Shown: positions 25,592 to 34,735 of the stretch, one piece after another
Layout: the number at the start of each line of letters is the position of its first letter
Position numbering within the stretch: position 1 is the stretch's first letter
Origin: Oscillospiraceae bacterium
GTDB taxonomy: Bacteria > Bacillota > Clostridia > Oscillospirales > Ruminococcaceae
Direction: 5' to 3'
DNA: 64,000 nt
NCBI GenBank assembly: GCA_902790675.1
Contig: CADASU010000003.1
Location: forward strand, 56,213-120,212
Position numbers and translations under genes: made by a program
Notes under the pieces: model-generated
Databases searched by the model: none
What the model was told of the DNA's origin: nothing
The model's input: only the letters and a program-made list of their open reading frames with translations

Positions 25592-26696
25592 TTATTGGCT
25601 TTTTAATGTAGTCTAAGCCGCAAGGTTTTTTGTTTTTTTGACAAAACATAAAAAGATCTGTGGCTTTAGAGTCTAGACTAGAACTATATGGGAAATTTTT
25701 TGCAATAATTTTAAAGTTTGGAGTCACTAAAATATTGGTGGCTTTTTTTAATTGAGATAATATTTCTTGTCCTGTTTGATTAAAGCCTAATACTCTAGCG
25801 TATTGTGGATATTTTGGAAGATTTGTTTTTTGCATGTTAAGTAGGGCATAGTAGGCAATTCGTCTGAGCCTAGACATTGTGTATCTTTTAGTTTTTACTA
25901 ATTCAAAAAATTCATCTAAATTTGTTGCGTTTTTAGACGCTTTATATAGTCTGTGCTCAAGGCCTTCGGTTACGTCTGGAAGATTGTAGAAATCTTCTAT
26001 TGTCATATTTCGTAACTTATAAAATAATAGATCTGATGGAAAAATTGAAGGATATTTATATAAATTTAATATTGTTTTAGGAACATATTTGTGTAATTGA
26101 TTCATATGCGTTCGAATATATGATGAACTGACAATATTATTGGATTCATCATTAGGATGTCTTTTTGTTGTTGCTACTGAGATTTTGCAATTTAAATTTA
26201 AGCATGCTTTTATATATTCTATGCCTAATGTGTTATTAGGAAATGAAAGTAATTCGGCATTTGGCCCTATTGCAAGTTGGCGAGCTTTTGGATAATTATA
26301 TCCTTTTTTGAGATATTGCTTTATAGCTTGAGTATTATCTATTTTTTGACATATATTTGCAAGATAATTTAATTGGTCTATATTTCCTGACTCACTGCCA
26401 AAATTCAGCATATTTATATATTGTAATTCTTTTATTAAATATATTGCGGAATGTGCAAATCTTTCTGCCGAAGAACAAGAAAATGCGGTAGGAAGTTCTA
26501 TTATTAAGTCTGCTCCACAATTTAACGCAGCTTGAGCGCGTGACCATTTGTCATATATGGCTAAAGAACCACGCTGCATTATGTGCCCGCTCATAATAAT
26601 AACTATTGCATCTGATATTTTTTTAACTGAATTTATATGGTTTAGGTGGCCATTATGCAGAGGATTATATTCAGCTATTATTGCACAAATTTTCAT
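25581..26696 (-). CDS. tmcAL: tRNA(Met) cytidine acetate ligase
   Basis: 371 residues from the second in-frame ATG, 8 bases after GGAG. It belongs to the YlbM/TmcAL family, nucleotidyltransferase-like enzymes that form ac4C34 of elongator tRNA-Met from acetate and ATP. The N-terminus IIAEYNPLHNGHLNHI carries the HxGH motif, followed by MSGHIMQRG and DLIIELPTAFSCSSAERFA. In Firmicutes it replaces TmcA. Confidence 0.93.
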   Translation of the reverse strand: MKICAIIAEYNPLHNGHLNHINSVKKISDAIVIIMSGHIMQRGSLAIYDKWSRAQAALNCGADLIIELPTAFSCSSAERFAHSAIYLIKELQYINMLNFGSESGNIDQLNYLANICQKIDNTQAIKQYLKKGYNYPKARQLAIGPNAELLSFPNNTLGIEYIKACLNLNCKISVATTKRHPNDESNNIVSSSYIRTHMNQLHKYVPKTILNLYKYPSIFPSDLLFYKLRNMTIEDFYNLPDVTEGLEHRLYKASKNATNLDEFFELVKTKRYTMSRLRRIAYYALLNMQKTNLPKYPQYARVLGFNQTGQEILSQLKKATNILVTPNFKIIAKNFPYSSSLDSKATDLFMFCQKNKKPCGLDYIKKPIIIS

Positions 26697-26786
26697 AAAT
26701 ATTTTCTCCATATTGTATTTTTAAAAATTTAAATTGATTTTTATAAAATTAGTCACTTTTAGTTATCAAATAGTGATATATAGTGG

Positions 26787-26815
26787 TTGCTTTTAATAAA
26801 TGTTTATTATATAAT
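26787..26815 (+). promoter_or_regulatory. hpf promoter
   Basis: TTGCTT (26787-26792), 17-base spacer, perfect TATAAT (26810-26815), 50 bases before the hpf start. Confidence 0.65.
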
Positions 26816-26865
26816 TGTCTTAAGCTATAAAAATAGTTTATATAAGATGTTGGGAGGATGTTTAT

Positions 26866-27402
26866 ATGATTAAGATTACAGCAAGAGGATTTGATCTTAA
26901 AGAAGGAACTAAATTAGGCGTTGAAAAAGAGCTTAAGAGAGTTGAAAAAATGTTGCCAGCAACATCTGGATTTGATGTTACAATATCTAAAAAAACTAGT
27001 GGTTATAAATGTGATGTTACTGTTAAAGATGCAGGTAGTTTTATTAGAGGTGAGGCTGTTTCAGATAAAATACAGCATTCAATTGATTTTGCGGTTGATG
27101 ATTTGAAAAGAAAAATTAGAAAATTAAAAACATATCTTGTGGACAAAAAGCGTAGGTCTGGAATTGATAATCTCGCGCAGTCTATGGTTTCCCTTGGAGA
27201 TGAAGTAGAAATTGAAAATAATAATCCCTCAACTGAAATAAGGCGTAAGAAAAAAGTTACGTTGCAGATGATGACTGATGATGAAGCGATTGTTCAAATG
27301 GAAATGTTGGGGCACACTTATTTTGTTTACATCAATGAAGACGGAAATACTAGCGTTATTTATAAGAGAAAAAAAGGATATGGCTTGTTGATATGTGAGT
27401 AG
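26866..27402 (+). CDS. hpf: Long-form ribosome hibernation promoting factor
   Basis: 178 residues. The N-terminal S30AE domain starts MIKITARGFDLKEGTKL; the C-terminal dimerisation domain includes MTDDEAIVQMEMLGHTYFVYINE. The long form pairs 70S ribosomes into inactive 100S dimers in stationary phase. TGGGAGGA precedes ATG. A weak hairpin follows. Confidence 0.96.
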   Translation: MIKITARGFDLKEGTKLGVEKELKRVEKMLPATSGFDVTISKKTSGYKCDVTVKDAGSFIRGEAVSDKIQHSIDFAVDDLKRKIRKLKTYLVDKKRRSGIDNLAQSMVSLGDEVEIENNNPSTEIRRKKKVTLQMMTDDEAIVQMEMLGHTYFVYINEDGNTSVIYKRKKGYGLLICE

Positions 27403-27419
27403 ATAGAGATATTAACCAT

Positions 27420-27451
27420 AGTGCTCTGATGTTTTATTGGAGCACTTCTTT
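27420..27451 (+). terminator. Probable terminator after hpf
   Basis: AGTGCTC (27420-27426) pairs with GAGCACT (27440-27446), followed by a T-rich tail broken by a C. Confidence 0.5.
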
Positions 27452-27538
27452 ATTGCCTTAATTATAGCATATGTTCTTTGGATTTTTCAATTTATAATTA
27501 AATCAGTTATTTGGCTGATGTAAACTTTTATCGATTAA

Positions 27539-27567
27539 TTGACAAATAAATTTTATTAAGTTATACT
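27539..27567 (+). promoter_or_regulatory. Promoter of the VOC pseudogene
   Basis: TTGACA (27539-27544), 17-base spacer, TATACT (27562-27567). The palindrome at 27597-27610 lies just after the predicted start of transcription. Confidence 0.6.
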
Positions 27568-27596
27568 TATAAGATATTGTAAATTTTTTAGAGAAG

Positions 27597-27610
27597 TTTG
27601 TTGAAACAAA
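27597..27610. promoter_or_regulatory. Palindromic operator-like site, copy 1
   Basis: TTTGTT-GA-AACAAA, an inverted repeat that recurs exactly at 28277-28290. The roughly 25 bases before each copy are also alike. Confidence 0.4.
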
Positions 27611-27659
27611 TTTTTGTTTTTTGAATAACTTTTATTTTCAAAGGGAGAGGATGAGTATA

Positions 27660-28112
27660 TTGGCTAATATGAAAGCAGTGTCATATTTATAATTTGATGG
27701 CAACGCAAAAGAGGCTATTGAATTCTACGCCAAGGTGTTTAATGCCGATAAAGTTAAATTTTTAACTTTTAGATAGATGCCAAATCTTGAACTTAGTTTA
27801 GAAGAAAAAATGATAATGGATTCTTACATTGAATTTTCTGGCAACGTTTTGATGATTAGCGATGTTTTGCCGTCTATGCCAAAAACTGTTGGTAAGATTA
27901 TCAAAGGAAATAATATATTGATTAGTGTAATAGGGGCTGATGATGAGGCTAATAAGAAATATTTTAATAATCTTTTAGGGTATGGTAAGCTGATCATGCC
28001 TATTTCTAGTGTGCCTTGGTCTAAGAGCTTTGGAATGTTAATCGATAAGTTTGGAGTTACTTGGAAATTTAATAGTGACGCAAAAGACTTTATTGATGGA
28101 TTCAACAATTAA
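27660..28112 (+). pseudogene. VOC-family (PhnB-like glyoxalase) gene broken by two in-frame stops
   Basis: From TTG 27660 (GGGAGAGG upstream) one frame reads through to 28112 but contains TAA at 27690 and TAG at 27774. The translation around them is coherent: FDGNAKEAIEFYAKVFNADK between the stops, then MPNLELSLEEK, FSGNVLMISD and FGMLIDKFGVTWKF. These are the classic PhnB/3-demethylubiquinone-like vicinal oxygen chelate motifs, a fold-family of small metal-dependent enzymes and resistance proteins. No frameshift is needed, so decay looks recent. The tail from ATG 27777 is still open. Confidence 0.8.
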
Positions 28113-28167
28113 TCATTTAATGTGATAGCTTTGCTATATTTTTATGTGAAAAATAGTTTAATAATAA

Positions 28168-28205
28168 ACAGTGCTCTAAATTTTTTGCTGGAGCACTGTT
28201 TTATT
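28168..28205 (+). terminator. Terminator after the VOC pseudogene
   Basis: ACAGTGCTC (28168-28176) pairs with GAGCACTGT (28191-28199) around a 14-base loop, then TTTATTT. It resembles the hairpin after hpf. Confidence 0.7.
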
Positions 28206-28231
28206 TAATTAAAAAACTATAATAATAGTTG

Positions 28232-28290
28232 TTGCTTATTTGTACTGTATGGAATATTATAAATTATTTAAGAATTTTTGTTGAAACAAA
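28232..28290 (+). promoter_or_regulatory. Distal promoter-like element with palindrome copy 2, upstream of the amylase
   Basis: TTGCTT (28232-28237), 17-base spacer, TATTAT (28255-28260), followed at 28277-28290 by the same TTTGTT-GA-AACAAA palindrome seen at 27597. The gap 28113-28523 holds this, the terminator and a second promoter; no gene is visible. Confidence 0.4.
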
Positions 28291-28344
28291 TTACCAAAAA
28301 GTAGCATGAAATATTATATTAAATGTAGAACTTATTTAAAATGG

Positions 28345-28374
28345 TCGACAAATTTTAATCGAATATGATATTAT
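28345..28374 (+). promoter_or_regulatory. Proximal promoter-like element of the amylase
   Basis: TCGACA (28345-28350), 18-base spacer, TATTAT (28369-28374) with TGA before it; would leave a leader of about 140 bases. Confidence 0.35.
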
Positions 28375-28523
28375 ACATATGAGATTTTCAGATTGCTGTC
28401 AATTAATATGACAATATAATTGAATTATGTATTTGGCCTATTGTAGTTAGATTTTTTAATGCGTTTACTTTGTTTGTAATTTTATTATGACAATTTTTAA
28501 TATTATAAAGGGAGTGCTGTGTT

Positions 28524-29969
28524 ATGAAAAAATATTTAATTAAGGCAATGGTAATTATCATGATTATAGTTGAGTCTATGGCTTTTAATAGCATAAATGC
28601 TTTAGCTATTTGTGATGATATAAAAGGCGGAACTATTCTCCATGCTTGGTGTTGGTCTTTTAAAACTATAAAAGATAATATTCAGGAAATTGAAGATGCG
28701 GGCTATGATGCAATTCAAGTTTCTCCTCCTCAAGAGTGCAAAGTAAATAAAGAGTGCTGTAAATGCAAGCAAGAAGGCAAGATTGGATGCACATGTTTTC
28801 AAGAAAATTGGTATTATCTTTATCAGCCAACCAACTTTAAAATTGGAAATTATTCGTTAGGAACTAGAGACGAATTTGAAGAAATGTGTTCGGCGGCTAA
28901 GCAACACAATATAAAAATAATAGTTGATGTAGTGGTTAATCATGTTAGCATAGATTTGAGCTCAGTGTCTGATGATGTAAAAAAGATTCCAAATGTATTT
29001 CATAACCAAGGCGAACTTTCCGGAACAAATGCGGCTGATTGGCTTGATAGATGGAAAATAACACAGCGCGATATGCTGGGACTATATGATTTAAATACCG
29101 GTGATTTAGGTGTTCAAAAAATGATAAAAAATTATATGAACGATTGTTTGAAATGTGGAGCATGGGGATTTAGATATGATGCTGCAAAACATATTGAATT
29201 GCCTAAGGAAATAGATGGCGACTATGGTAGTGACTTTTGGCCTAACATAACAAAAAATGCAACGGATAATGGAGCAGGATATCAATATGGAGAAGTTTTG
29301 CAAGATTCAGTTAGTCGCTTTTATGAATATTCTAAATATATGGATGTTACTGCTAGTAAATATGGCAAAAAAATTAGAGATGCTATTCGTGGTAGATATT
29401 TAAATCACGGTTATATTATGGATTATGACAGTGAGGGCGTTAAAGGTGATAAATTAGTGACATGGGTGGAATCTCATGATAATTATGCTAATGCGCAGGA
29501 TTGTAGCGATACATCTGCTTGGCTAAACGATAATGAAATAAGAGTTGGATGGGCAATTGTTGCAGGACGTGCTGCTGGAGTTCCACTATTTTTTAATAGA
29601 CCTGTTGGAGGTGGCGGTAGAGATAATTTAGGAAGATTTAAACTTCAATTTCCTGAAAAAACCAAATTAGGAGATAAAGGCAGTGATTTATTCAAAGACC
29701 CTTATATTGTTGCAATAAACAAATTTAGAAAGGCTATGAAAGATGAAGACGAATATCTTAGGTCGCAAAATGGTAAATTACTTATAATTGAACGTGGAAA
29801 TAAGGGAATGATAATAGTAAATTGGTCTGGAAACTCAGCAGTAAGCTCGGAAACCAGATTATCTGATGGAATATATACTGATGCTGTTTCCAATAAAGAA
29901 TTTAAAGTTGAAAATGGAAGAATATCTGGAAATACTGAAAATGATATTACTATTTTAACCCAAAAATAA
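28524..29969 (+). CDS. Secreted alpha-amylase, glycoside hydrolase family 13
   Basis: 481 residues. A signal peptide covers about 1-28 (NALA junction). The GH13 barrel shows DVVVNH (135-140), GFRYDAAKH with nucleophile Asp219, GEVL with acid/base Glu257, and WVESHDN (314-320). It should cut alpha-1,4-glucans such as starch outside the cell. Between SPPQE (67-71) and the usual WYYLYQP there is an insertion of about 20 residues with six cysteines (72, 78, 79, 81, 89, 91) that I do not know from other amylases. The protein ends soon after the C-domain; no carbohydrate-binding module is seen. A GGGAG site precedes ATG. Confidence 0.93.
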   Translation: MKKYLIKAMVIIMIIVESMAFNSINALAICDDIKGGTILHAWCWSFKTIKDNIQEIEDAGYDAIQVSPPQECKVNKECCKCKQEGKIGCTCFQENWYYLYQPTNFKIGNYSLGTRDEFEEMCSAAKQHNIKIIVDVVVNHVSIDLSSVSDDVKKIPNVFHNQGELSGTNAADWLDRWKITQRDMLGLYDLNTGDLGVQKMIKNYMNDCLKCGAWGFRYDAAKHIELPKEIDGDYGSDFWPNITKNATDNGAGYQYGEVLQDSVSRFYEYSKYMDVTASKYGKKIRDAIRGRYLNHGYIMDYDSEGVKGDKLVTWVESHDNYANAQDCSDTSAWLNDNEIRVGWAIVAGRAAGVPLFFNRPVGGGGRDNLGRFKLQFPEKTKLGDKGSDLFKDPYIVAINKFRKAMKDEDEYLRSQNGKLLIIERGNKGMIIVNWSGNSAVSSETRLSDGIYTDAVSNKEFKVENGRISGNTENDITILTQK

Positions 29970-29985
29970 CATATATTTAATAATA

Positions 29986-30023
29986 AAAACAAAGGATAGA
30001 TGGGTTTGTCTATCTTTTGTTTT
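29986..30023. terminator. Bidirectional terminator between the amylase and bioA
   Basis: A 15-base stem (29986-30000 with 30009-30023; one G-U pair) carries A and T runs on both sides. Confidence 0.85.
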
Positions 30024-31223
30024 TTATTGGTCAAACCATTCTTTTATAATATCGATAATTTTTATTAACTCATGTTTTTTAATTATATACGGAACCATTG
30101 TGTATAAATAATTCAAAAATGGTCGGATAAACACTCCTCTTTTGTATGCAAATTCTTGAAATCCATTTATTGATTGTGAATCGAAAACTTCAATGCACAT
30201 ACACCCGCCCATTATGCGTATTTCTTTAATTTTTTTATGTTTAAAATGTGCTAATTGATTAAAGGTTATTTTTTTAATTTCTTTAATTTTAGACATATAA
30301 TCATTTTGCTCAAAAATTTCTATTGATTTTAGAGCTATGTTACATGCAAGAGCATTACCCATAAAAGTTGGCCCATGCATTAAGGCTTTTTTGCTGTCAT
30401 TATCATAAAATGCTCTATATACTTTAGTATTTGCTACTGTTACTGAATGGCCAATATATCCCGCAGTTAAAGCTTTACCTAAAACAAGTATGTCTGGGAT
30501 GACAAGATCAGCCACAAATCGATTTCCAGTTCTTCCAAATCCAGTTGCTACTTCATCAAAAACTAGTAAAACATTGTATTTATCACATAATTCTCTAGCT
30601 CTATGTAAAAATGAAATATCATACATTTTCATTCCACCAGCACATTGAAGTAATGGCTCTACAATAAAGCAATTTAGTTCATTATGATATTTTTTAAATG
30701 CTTTTTCGAGACTAGGAATGTCAGTAGAAATATGAATAACATTTTGTTTTGGTCCGTAAGCTTCAATTACAAAATGATAATCAATATCATCGCCTACTTC
30801 CATTGTTTTAAAAGTGTCTCCATGATAGGCATTTTTGAGAGCTAAAATTTTTGTCCTATTCGTTTCGCCTTGGTTTATATAATATTGTAGAGCCATTTTT
30901 AAAGCCACTTCTACTCCAACACTGCCTGAATCTGAATAAAAGCAATAATTTAGGTCTCCAGGGAGCCAAGTTTCTAGTTTTTGCGATAATTGTTGAGCAG
31001 CATTGTGTGTTAATCCACCTAACATAACGTGAGAAAATCTATCCATTTGTTCTCTTATTGCTTTATTTAATTCAGGATGATTATAGCCGTGAATAACACT
31101 CCACCAAGAAGATATAGAGTCAATCATTTTATTATCTTCGGTATATAAATATACACCGTCTGCTTTAATAATTTTATATGGAGTTTTCATGTTTTTCATT
31201 TGAGTGTATGGATACCATATCAT
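30024..31223 (-). CDS. bioA: Adenosylmethionine-8-amino-7-oxononanoate aminotransferase
   Basis: 399 residues, fold-type I class III aminotransferase. BioA marks: WYPYTQMKN at the N-terminus, SSWWSVIHGYNHPE, YHGDTFKTMEVGD, DEVATGFGRTG, and the PLP lysine in LVLGKALTAGY. It converts KAPA to DAPA using SAM as amino donor. It is the last gene of the minus-strand bio operon, 25 bases after bioD. Confidence 0.95.
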   Translation of the reverse strand: MIWYPYTQMKNMKTPYKIIKADGVYLYTEDNKMIDSISSWWSVIHGYNHPELNKAIREQMDRFSHVMLGGLTHNAAQQLSQKLETWLPGDLNYCFYSDSGSVGVEVALKMALQYYINQGETNRTKILALKNAYHGDTFKTMEVGDDIDYHFVIEAYGPKQNVIHISTDIPSLEKAFKKYHNELNCFIVEPLLQCAGGMKMYDISFLHRARELCDKYNVLLVFDEVATGFGRTGNRFVADLVIPDILVLGKALTAGYIGHSVTVANTKVYRAFYDNDSKKALMHGPTFMGNALACNIALKSIEIFEQNDYMSKIKEIKKITFNQLAHFKHKKIKEIRIMGGCMCIEVFDSQSINGFQEFAYKRGVFIRPFLNYLYTMVPYIIKKHELIKIIDIIKEWFDQ

Positions 31224-31248
31224 ATTTTACTGTTCCCGCCATTTCCTG

Positions 31249-31932
31249 TTAATTATAAAGGGATTTTAATAAGTTTATGTCAATTTCTATGTCTTTGCAA
31301 TTTGGTTCAACGCAGGCTATCACTTTAATTTTGGTTATATATTCACACATAAACAAATTATTACCATGTAATATGTTTGATTTATTAAAATTATTTAGTA
31401 TAATTCCTTTAATAGGTATGTTTTTGCATTTCATATATTCAGCTGTTAAAACTACATTATTTATTGTGCCTAAACCTGCATCGGCTACAATTATACAAGA
31501 TAAGTTTAACGCGGAAACAATGTCTTCAAGATTAATTTTTATAGAGTCCATTCGAATAGGACATATTATTCCGCCACTGCCTTCAACAGTGATATAGTCG
31601 TATTTTTTCTGCATCTTTTTGAAACATTTTTTTATAATTTCCATATCAACTGGATTGCCTTCATATTTTGCAGCAAGATGGGGAGCAAATGGACTCTCAT
31701 AAATATAAGAGCACATTTCGTCTAAAGGCTGTTTAATTTTGGATATTTTTTTTACATATACGGCATCACCTGGAATTAATTGTCCATTCGAATTTCTTAT
31801 ATTGCCACTCATAGCTGCTTTATAATATGCAGTTTTTTGATTATATTCCTGAAATTTTTTTAAAATAAGAGCCGATACATACGTTTTACCAATATCTGTC
31901 CCAGTACCAGTAATAAATAAATTTTTACTCAT
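31249..31932 (-). CDS. bioD: Dethiobiotin synthetase
   Basis: 227 residues with the P-loop FITGTGTDIGKTYVSA at the N-terminus, KAAMSGN, VEGSGGIICPI, and GIILNNF near the C-terminus. It uses ATP and CO2 to close the ureido ring of DAPA. AAGGAT lies 9 bases before ATG 31932. Confidence 0.94.
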   Translation of the reverse strand: MSKNLFITGTGTDIGKTYVSALILKKFQEYNQKTAYYKAAMSGNIRNSNGQLIPGDAVYVKKISKIKQPLDEMCSYIYESPFAPHLAAKYEGNPVDMEIIKKCFKKMQKKYDYITVEGSGGIICPIRMDSIKINLEDIVSALNLSCIIVADAGLGTINNVVLTAEYMKCKNIPIKGIILNNFNKSNILHGNNLFMCEYITKIKVIACVEPNCKDIEIDINLLKSLYN

Positions 31933-31945
31933 GTTAATATATCCT

Positions 31946-32500
31946 TTAAAAGTATTTAACGACTATAGGTTTTAATTTTTTAGTTAATATTGCTGCAACA
32001 AAGCATAATAAAATGTCTCCTGGGATTGCTAAAACAAAACAATACCAAAATAACGGCCAAAGTGAAATAGGGGAGTTTATTACATAATTAGACATTATGT
32101 AATAGTAAACCATTCCGACAAAATATACTATAAAAAGACCTGTAAAATTGGCAATTAACATATTAACAAAATTACAGTTTTTTTGTAATTCTAAAATTTT
32201 TCCAGTCGCAAAAGTTCCAAATATGAAGCCTAAAATATATCCAAAAGTTGGCTGAAGAAAATAGCCTATTCCTCCTCCTACGGTAAAAACTGGTATTCCC
32301 AAAAGACCAATTATTGTGTAGCATAGCACACTTAAAGCACCATTTTTGCTACCAAGTAATGATCCCGCGAGAGTTGTAAATAAAAATTGTAAGGTGAATG
32401 GTAGCACAGGAATTGGAATTTTTATGAAAGTTCCAGCAATTATTAATACTACAAATATTGCACAAAATACAATGTCTTTAATTTTTTTACTGTTCGACAT
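31946..32500 (-). CDS. bioY: Biotin transporter S-component
   Basis: 184 residues from ATG 32500; a frame extending to 32668 overlaps bioB in a different frame and is rejected. There are about six membrane segments. Typical BioY features are IKIPIPVLPFTLQ, GGGIGYFLQPTFGYILGF and a C-terminal IPGDILLC. BioY binds biotin and works with an ECF ATPase/T module, which is not in this window, or more slowly alone. Confidence 0.93.
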   Translation of the reverse strand: MSNSKKIKDIVFCAIFVVLIIAGTFIKIPIPVLPFTLQFLFTTLAGSLLGSKNGALSVLCYTIIGLLGIPVFTVGGGIGYFLQPTFGYILGFIFGTFATGKILELQKNCNFVNMLIANFTGLFIVYFVGMVYYYIMSNYVINSPISLWPLFWYCFVLAIPGDILLCFVAAILTKKLKPIVVKYF

Positions 32501-32528
32501 TATGCTGAATATTATCTCCTTTAAACAG

Positions 32529-33497
32529 TCAGTTTTCTGGTGAAACGTCAAATCCATATTTAATAAGCATATCTTTATCCTGAGATACGCTGTTACCAGA
32601 AGTTGTAAGCATATCCCCGGTAATGGCAGCATTTGCACCAGAAAAAAAAGCTTCTTTTCCACATTCATTTAATAGATTTCTACCTGCAGCCAATCTTATA
32701 TAGGCTGTTGGGTTTATAAATCTAAAAATAACAACGGTTCTAATAATATCTTTTTCTTCCAATAGGGAGTTGTTTTCCAATGGAGTGCCTTTAATTGAAA
32801 TTAATACATTAATTGGAATAGATTTTATATTTAATTTACTTAAAATAAGTGCCATATCTATACGGTCTTGCCATGTTTCTCCGAGACCAATTATTCCTCC
32901 AGAACAGACATTAAGACCTGCTTTTTGCGCTAATTTTATACATTTTATTTTGTCTTCAAATGTATGGGTTGTACAAATATTCGGAAAATATTTTTTAGAA
33001 GTTTCTATATTCGCGTGATATGTTTTAACACCTACATTGCGTAGCTTTATAAATTGACTCTCGGTTAATAGACCATGTGATGCACAAATTGAAATATCAG
33101 GACAATTTTTCCTCATCAATTTGTATGCTTCAATGGCCAATTCAAATTCACTATTTGACAAATTTCGGCCAGCAGTAACTATAGAAAATCTATGAACTCC
33201 ATTAGATTCAGCTTTTTTACATTCAGATAAGATATAATCTTTATTTAAAAAGTCAAATTTGTTTATATTTGCTTTATTATGTGATGATTGGGCACAAAAC
33301 TTGCAATTTTCAGGGCATTTTCCAGATCGTCCATTAACTATTGAACATAAATTAATATGATTTCCGCAGATACTTTTTCTAATTTTATTAGCGTAAATTT
33401 TTAAATCGTCCAAATTTTCGTTTAATAAAAAACTCAAGTCGTCTTTTTCTGTTAAACGATATCCATCTATGATATTATTAACTAATTGTTTTAGCAA
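32529..33497 (-). CDS. bioB: Biotin synthase
   Basis: 322 residues, radical SAM enzyme. The cluster motif is CPENCKFCAQS (about 61), the second-cluster region is YHANIETS, and NVCSGGIIGLGE follows. It inserts sulfur into dethiobiotin. It starts at TTG 33497, with the only purine-rich site (AGGAAAGG) unusually far upstream at about 16 bases; no ATG is available. It is the first gene of the bio operon. Confidence 0.95.
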   Translation of the reverse strand: MLKQLVNNIIDGYRLTEKDDLSFLLNENLDDLKIYANKIRKSICGNHINLCSIVNGRSGKCPENCKFCAQSSHNKANINKFDFLNKDYILSECKKAESNGVHRFSIVTAGRNLSNSEFELAIEAYKLMRKNCPDISICASHGLLTESQFIKLRNVGVKTYHANIETSKKYFPNICTTHTFEDKIKCIKLAQKAGLNVCSGGIIGLGETWQDRIDMALILSKLNIKSIPINVLISIKGTPLENNSLLEEKDIIRTVVIFRFINPTAYIRLAAGRNLLNECGKEAFFSGANAAITGDMLTTSGNSVSQDKDMLIKYGFDVSPEN

Positions 33498-33537
33498 AAT
33501 ATAATACCGGTGCCTTTCCTGATTTTTATTTAAAATA

Positions 33538-34695
33538 TTAGTTAGACATTTTGAATCTAATACGATTAATGGTTCTATATAGTTTGTATGCTATATTGTA
33601 CATTTTATACGACAATTTATTAAATACATAAGTAAATTCGCCAATATATTCTACAACATATCCACCAAAGCCGCGCTTAAATCCAAACACACCATACATT
33701 GGGTTATGTTCGTTGAAATCACCGCTAATTCCACCAAAATCATATATAGGGAGGCCTTTTTCTCGGCAAGCATTTATCATAGTCATTTGAAGTTTATACT
33801 GTGCCATCAAATGCATATAGTGGCTGTAGGTTCCGCCATACAAATAGTTTAGTCTATCTGGATCGAACACAAATAAGCCTGCACTTATAGGAATTTTATT
33901 TCTTTTTTCATTTTTAACAGTATTGAATAGTTTGTCTTTTGGAAAGTCAGATAAAAACTTGTCTCTATCTAAATATATAATTATCATTTTCACTCTATCG
34001 CCGAATTCTTTTTTCATTCTCTGATAGTATTCTAAAGATCTGTCAAAGCGATTTTGCCTTTCCGCTGTATGTTGCATAATATCTTTAAAGTCTTTTATGT
34101 TGTTTTTATTTACGTCTACAACTTCTAGTGGATATTTTTCACACTTTCTTATACATCTTCTTGCTCTTTGATTCATGCCCTTTAAAATTTCTTCCATAGG
34201 TTTATTTACATCTAAACAATAGCTCCATCTGAATTGCGTATCTTCAAGAATATCTTTAGTGAAGCCGTTATGTTCAAATTCTAATTTTGTTAAACTGTCA
34301 ATAATGCTCTGATTAGAAAATCCGTCGTCTACATAATTTCCAGAATTATCGTGATGTTTATACATGATTAACGGATCTATTTTTAATACAATTCCACCTT
34401 TATTTTTTAGAAATTTCTTTATATTATTTGTAAAAAATTTTAATAATTTTTCATTTTTATAATCCAATAATAGTCCTCTAGGAGAGTAAAAAATATATTT
34501 ATTTAAGAATATTTTTTTCCCTAAAATTAAGGCACAAGCTATTATTTTTTTATTTTCTTTAACGCCAACAAAATAACTAATCCATCCTGTTTTTTTCTTT
34601 ATTTTTGCCCAAGAACTACTTTGGCAAAAACAACTAACAGGTATCTTATTACAAGCATTATCAAATTCATGTTCAGTTAACTTTAAAAATTGCAT
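33538..34695 (-). CDS. FemX/MurM-like lipid II aminoacyltransferase
   Basis: 385 residues with the two GNAT-like subdomains of FemABX enzymes. Seen are SSSWAKIKKKTGW, YSPRGLLLDY, LDVNKPMEEILKGMNQRARRCIRK and the C-terminal YDFGGISGDF...YGVFGFKRGFGG block. The usual helical coiled-coil arm is not obvious. Such enzymes add the first residue of the interpeptide bridge to lipid II from aminoacyl-tRNA. It shares a divergent promoter region with the PBP gene, which fits a cell-wall role. It ends 40 bases before bioB. Confidence 0.87.
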   Translation of the reverse strand: MQFLKLTEHEFDNACNKIPVSCFCQSSSWAKIKKKTGWISYFVGVKENKKIIACALILGKKIFLNKYIFYSPRGLLLDYKNEKLLKFFTNNIKKFLKNKGGIVLKIDPLIMYKHHDNSGNYVDDGFSNQSIIDSLTKLEFEHNGFTKDILEDTQFRWSYCLDVNKPMEEILKGMNQRARRCIRKCEKYPLEVVDVNKNNIKDFKDIMQHTAERQNRFDRSLEYYQRMKKEFGDRVKMIIIYLDRDKFLSDFPKDKLFNTVKNEKRNKIPISAGLFVFDPDRLNYLYGGTYSHYMHLMAQYKLQMTMINACREKGLPIYDFGGISGDFNEHNPMYGVFGFKRGFGGYVVEYIGEFTYVFNKLSYKMYNIAYKLYRTINRIRFKMSN

Positions 34696-34735
34696 AAATA
34701 AAACCTAACCTTTCATTTATTAAGACTATTAATAG

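Noticed and set aside
28455..28475. Catabolite-repression (cre) site before the amylase
   Set aside because: AATGCGTTTACT resembles the core, but three fixed positions of the cre consensus differ.
32501..32668. 56-residue N-terminal extension of BioY
   Set aside because: It overlaps the end of bioB in another frame and lacks BioY-like sequence; the ATG at 32500 gives the normal length.
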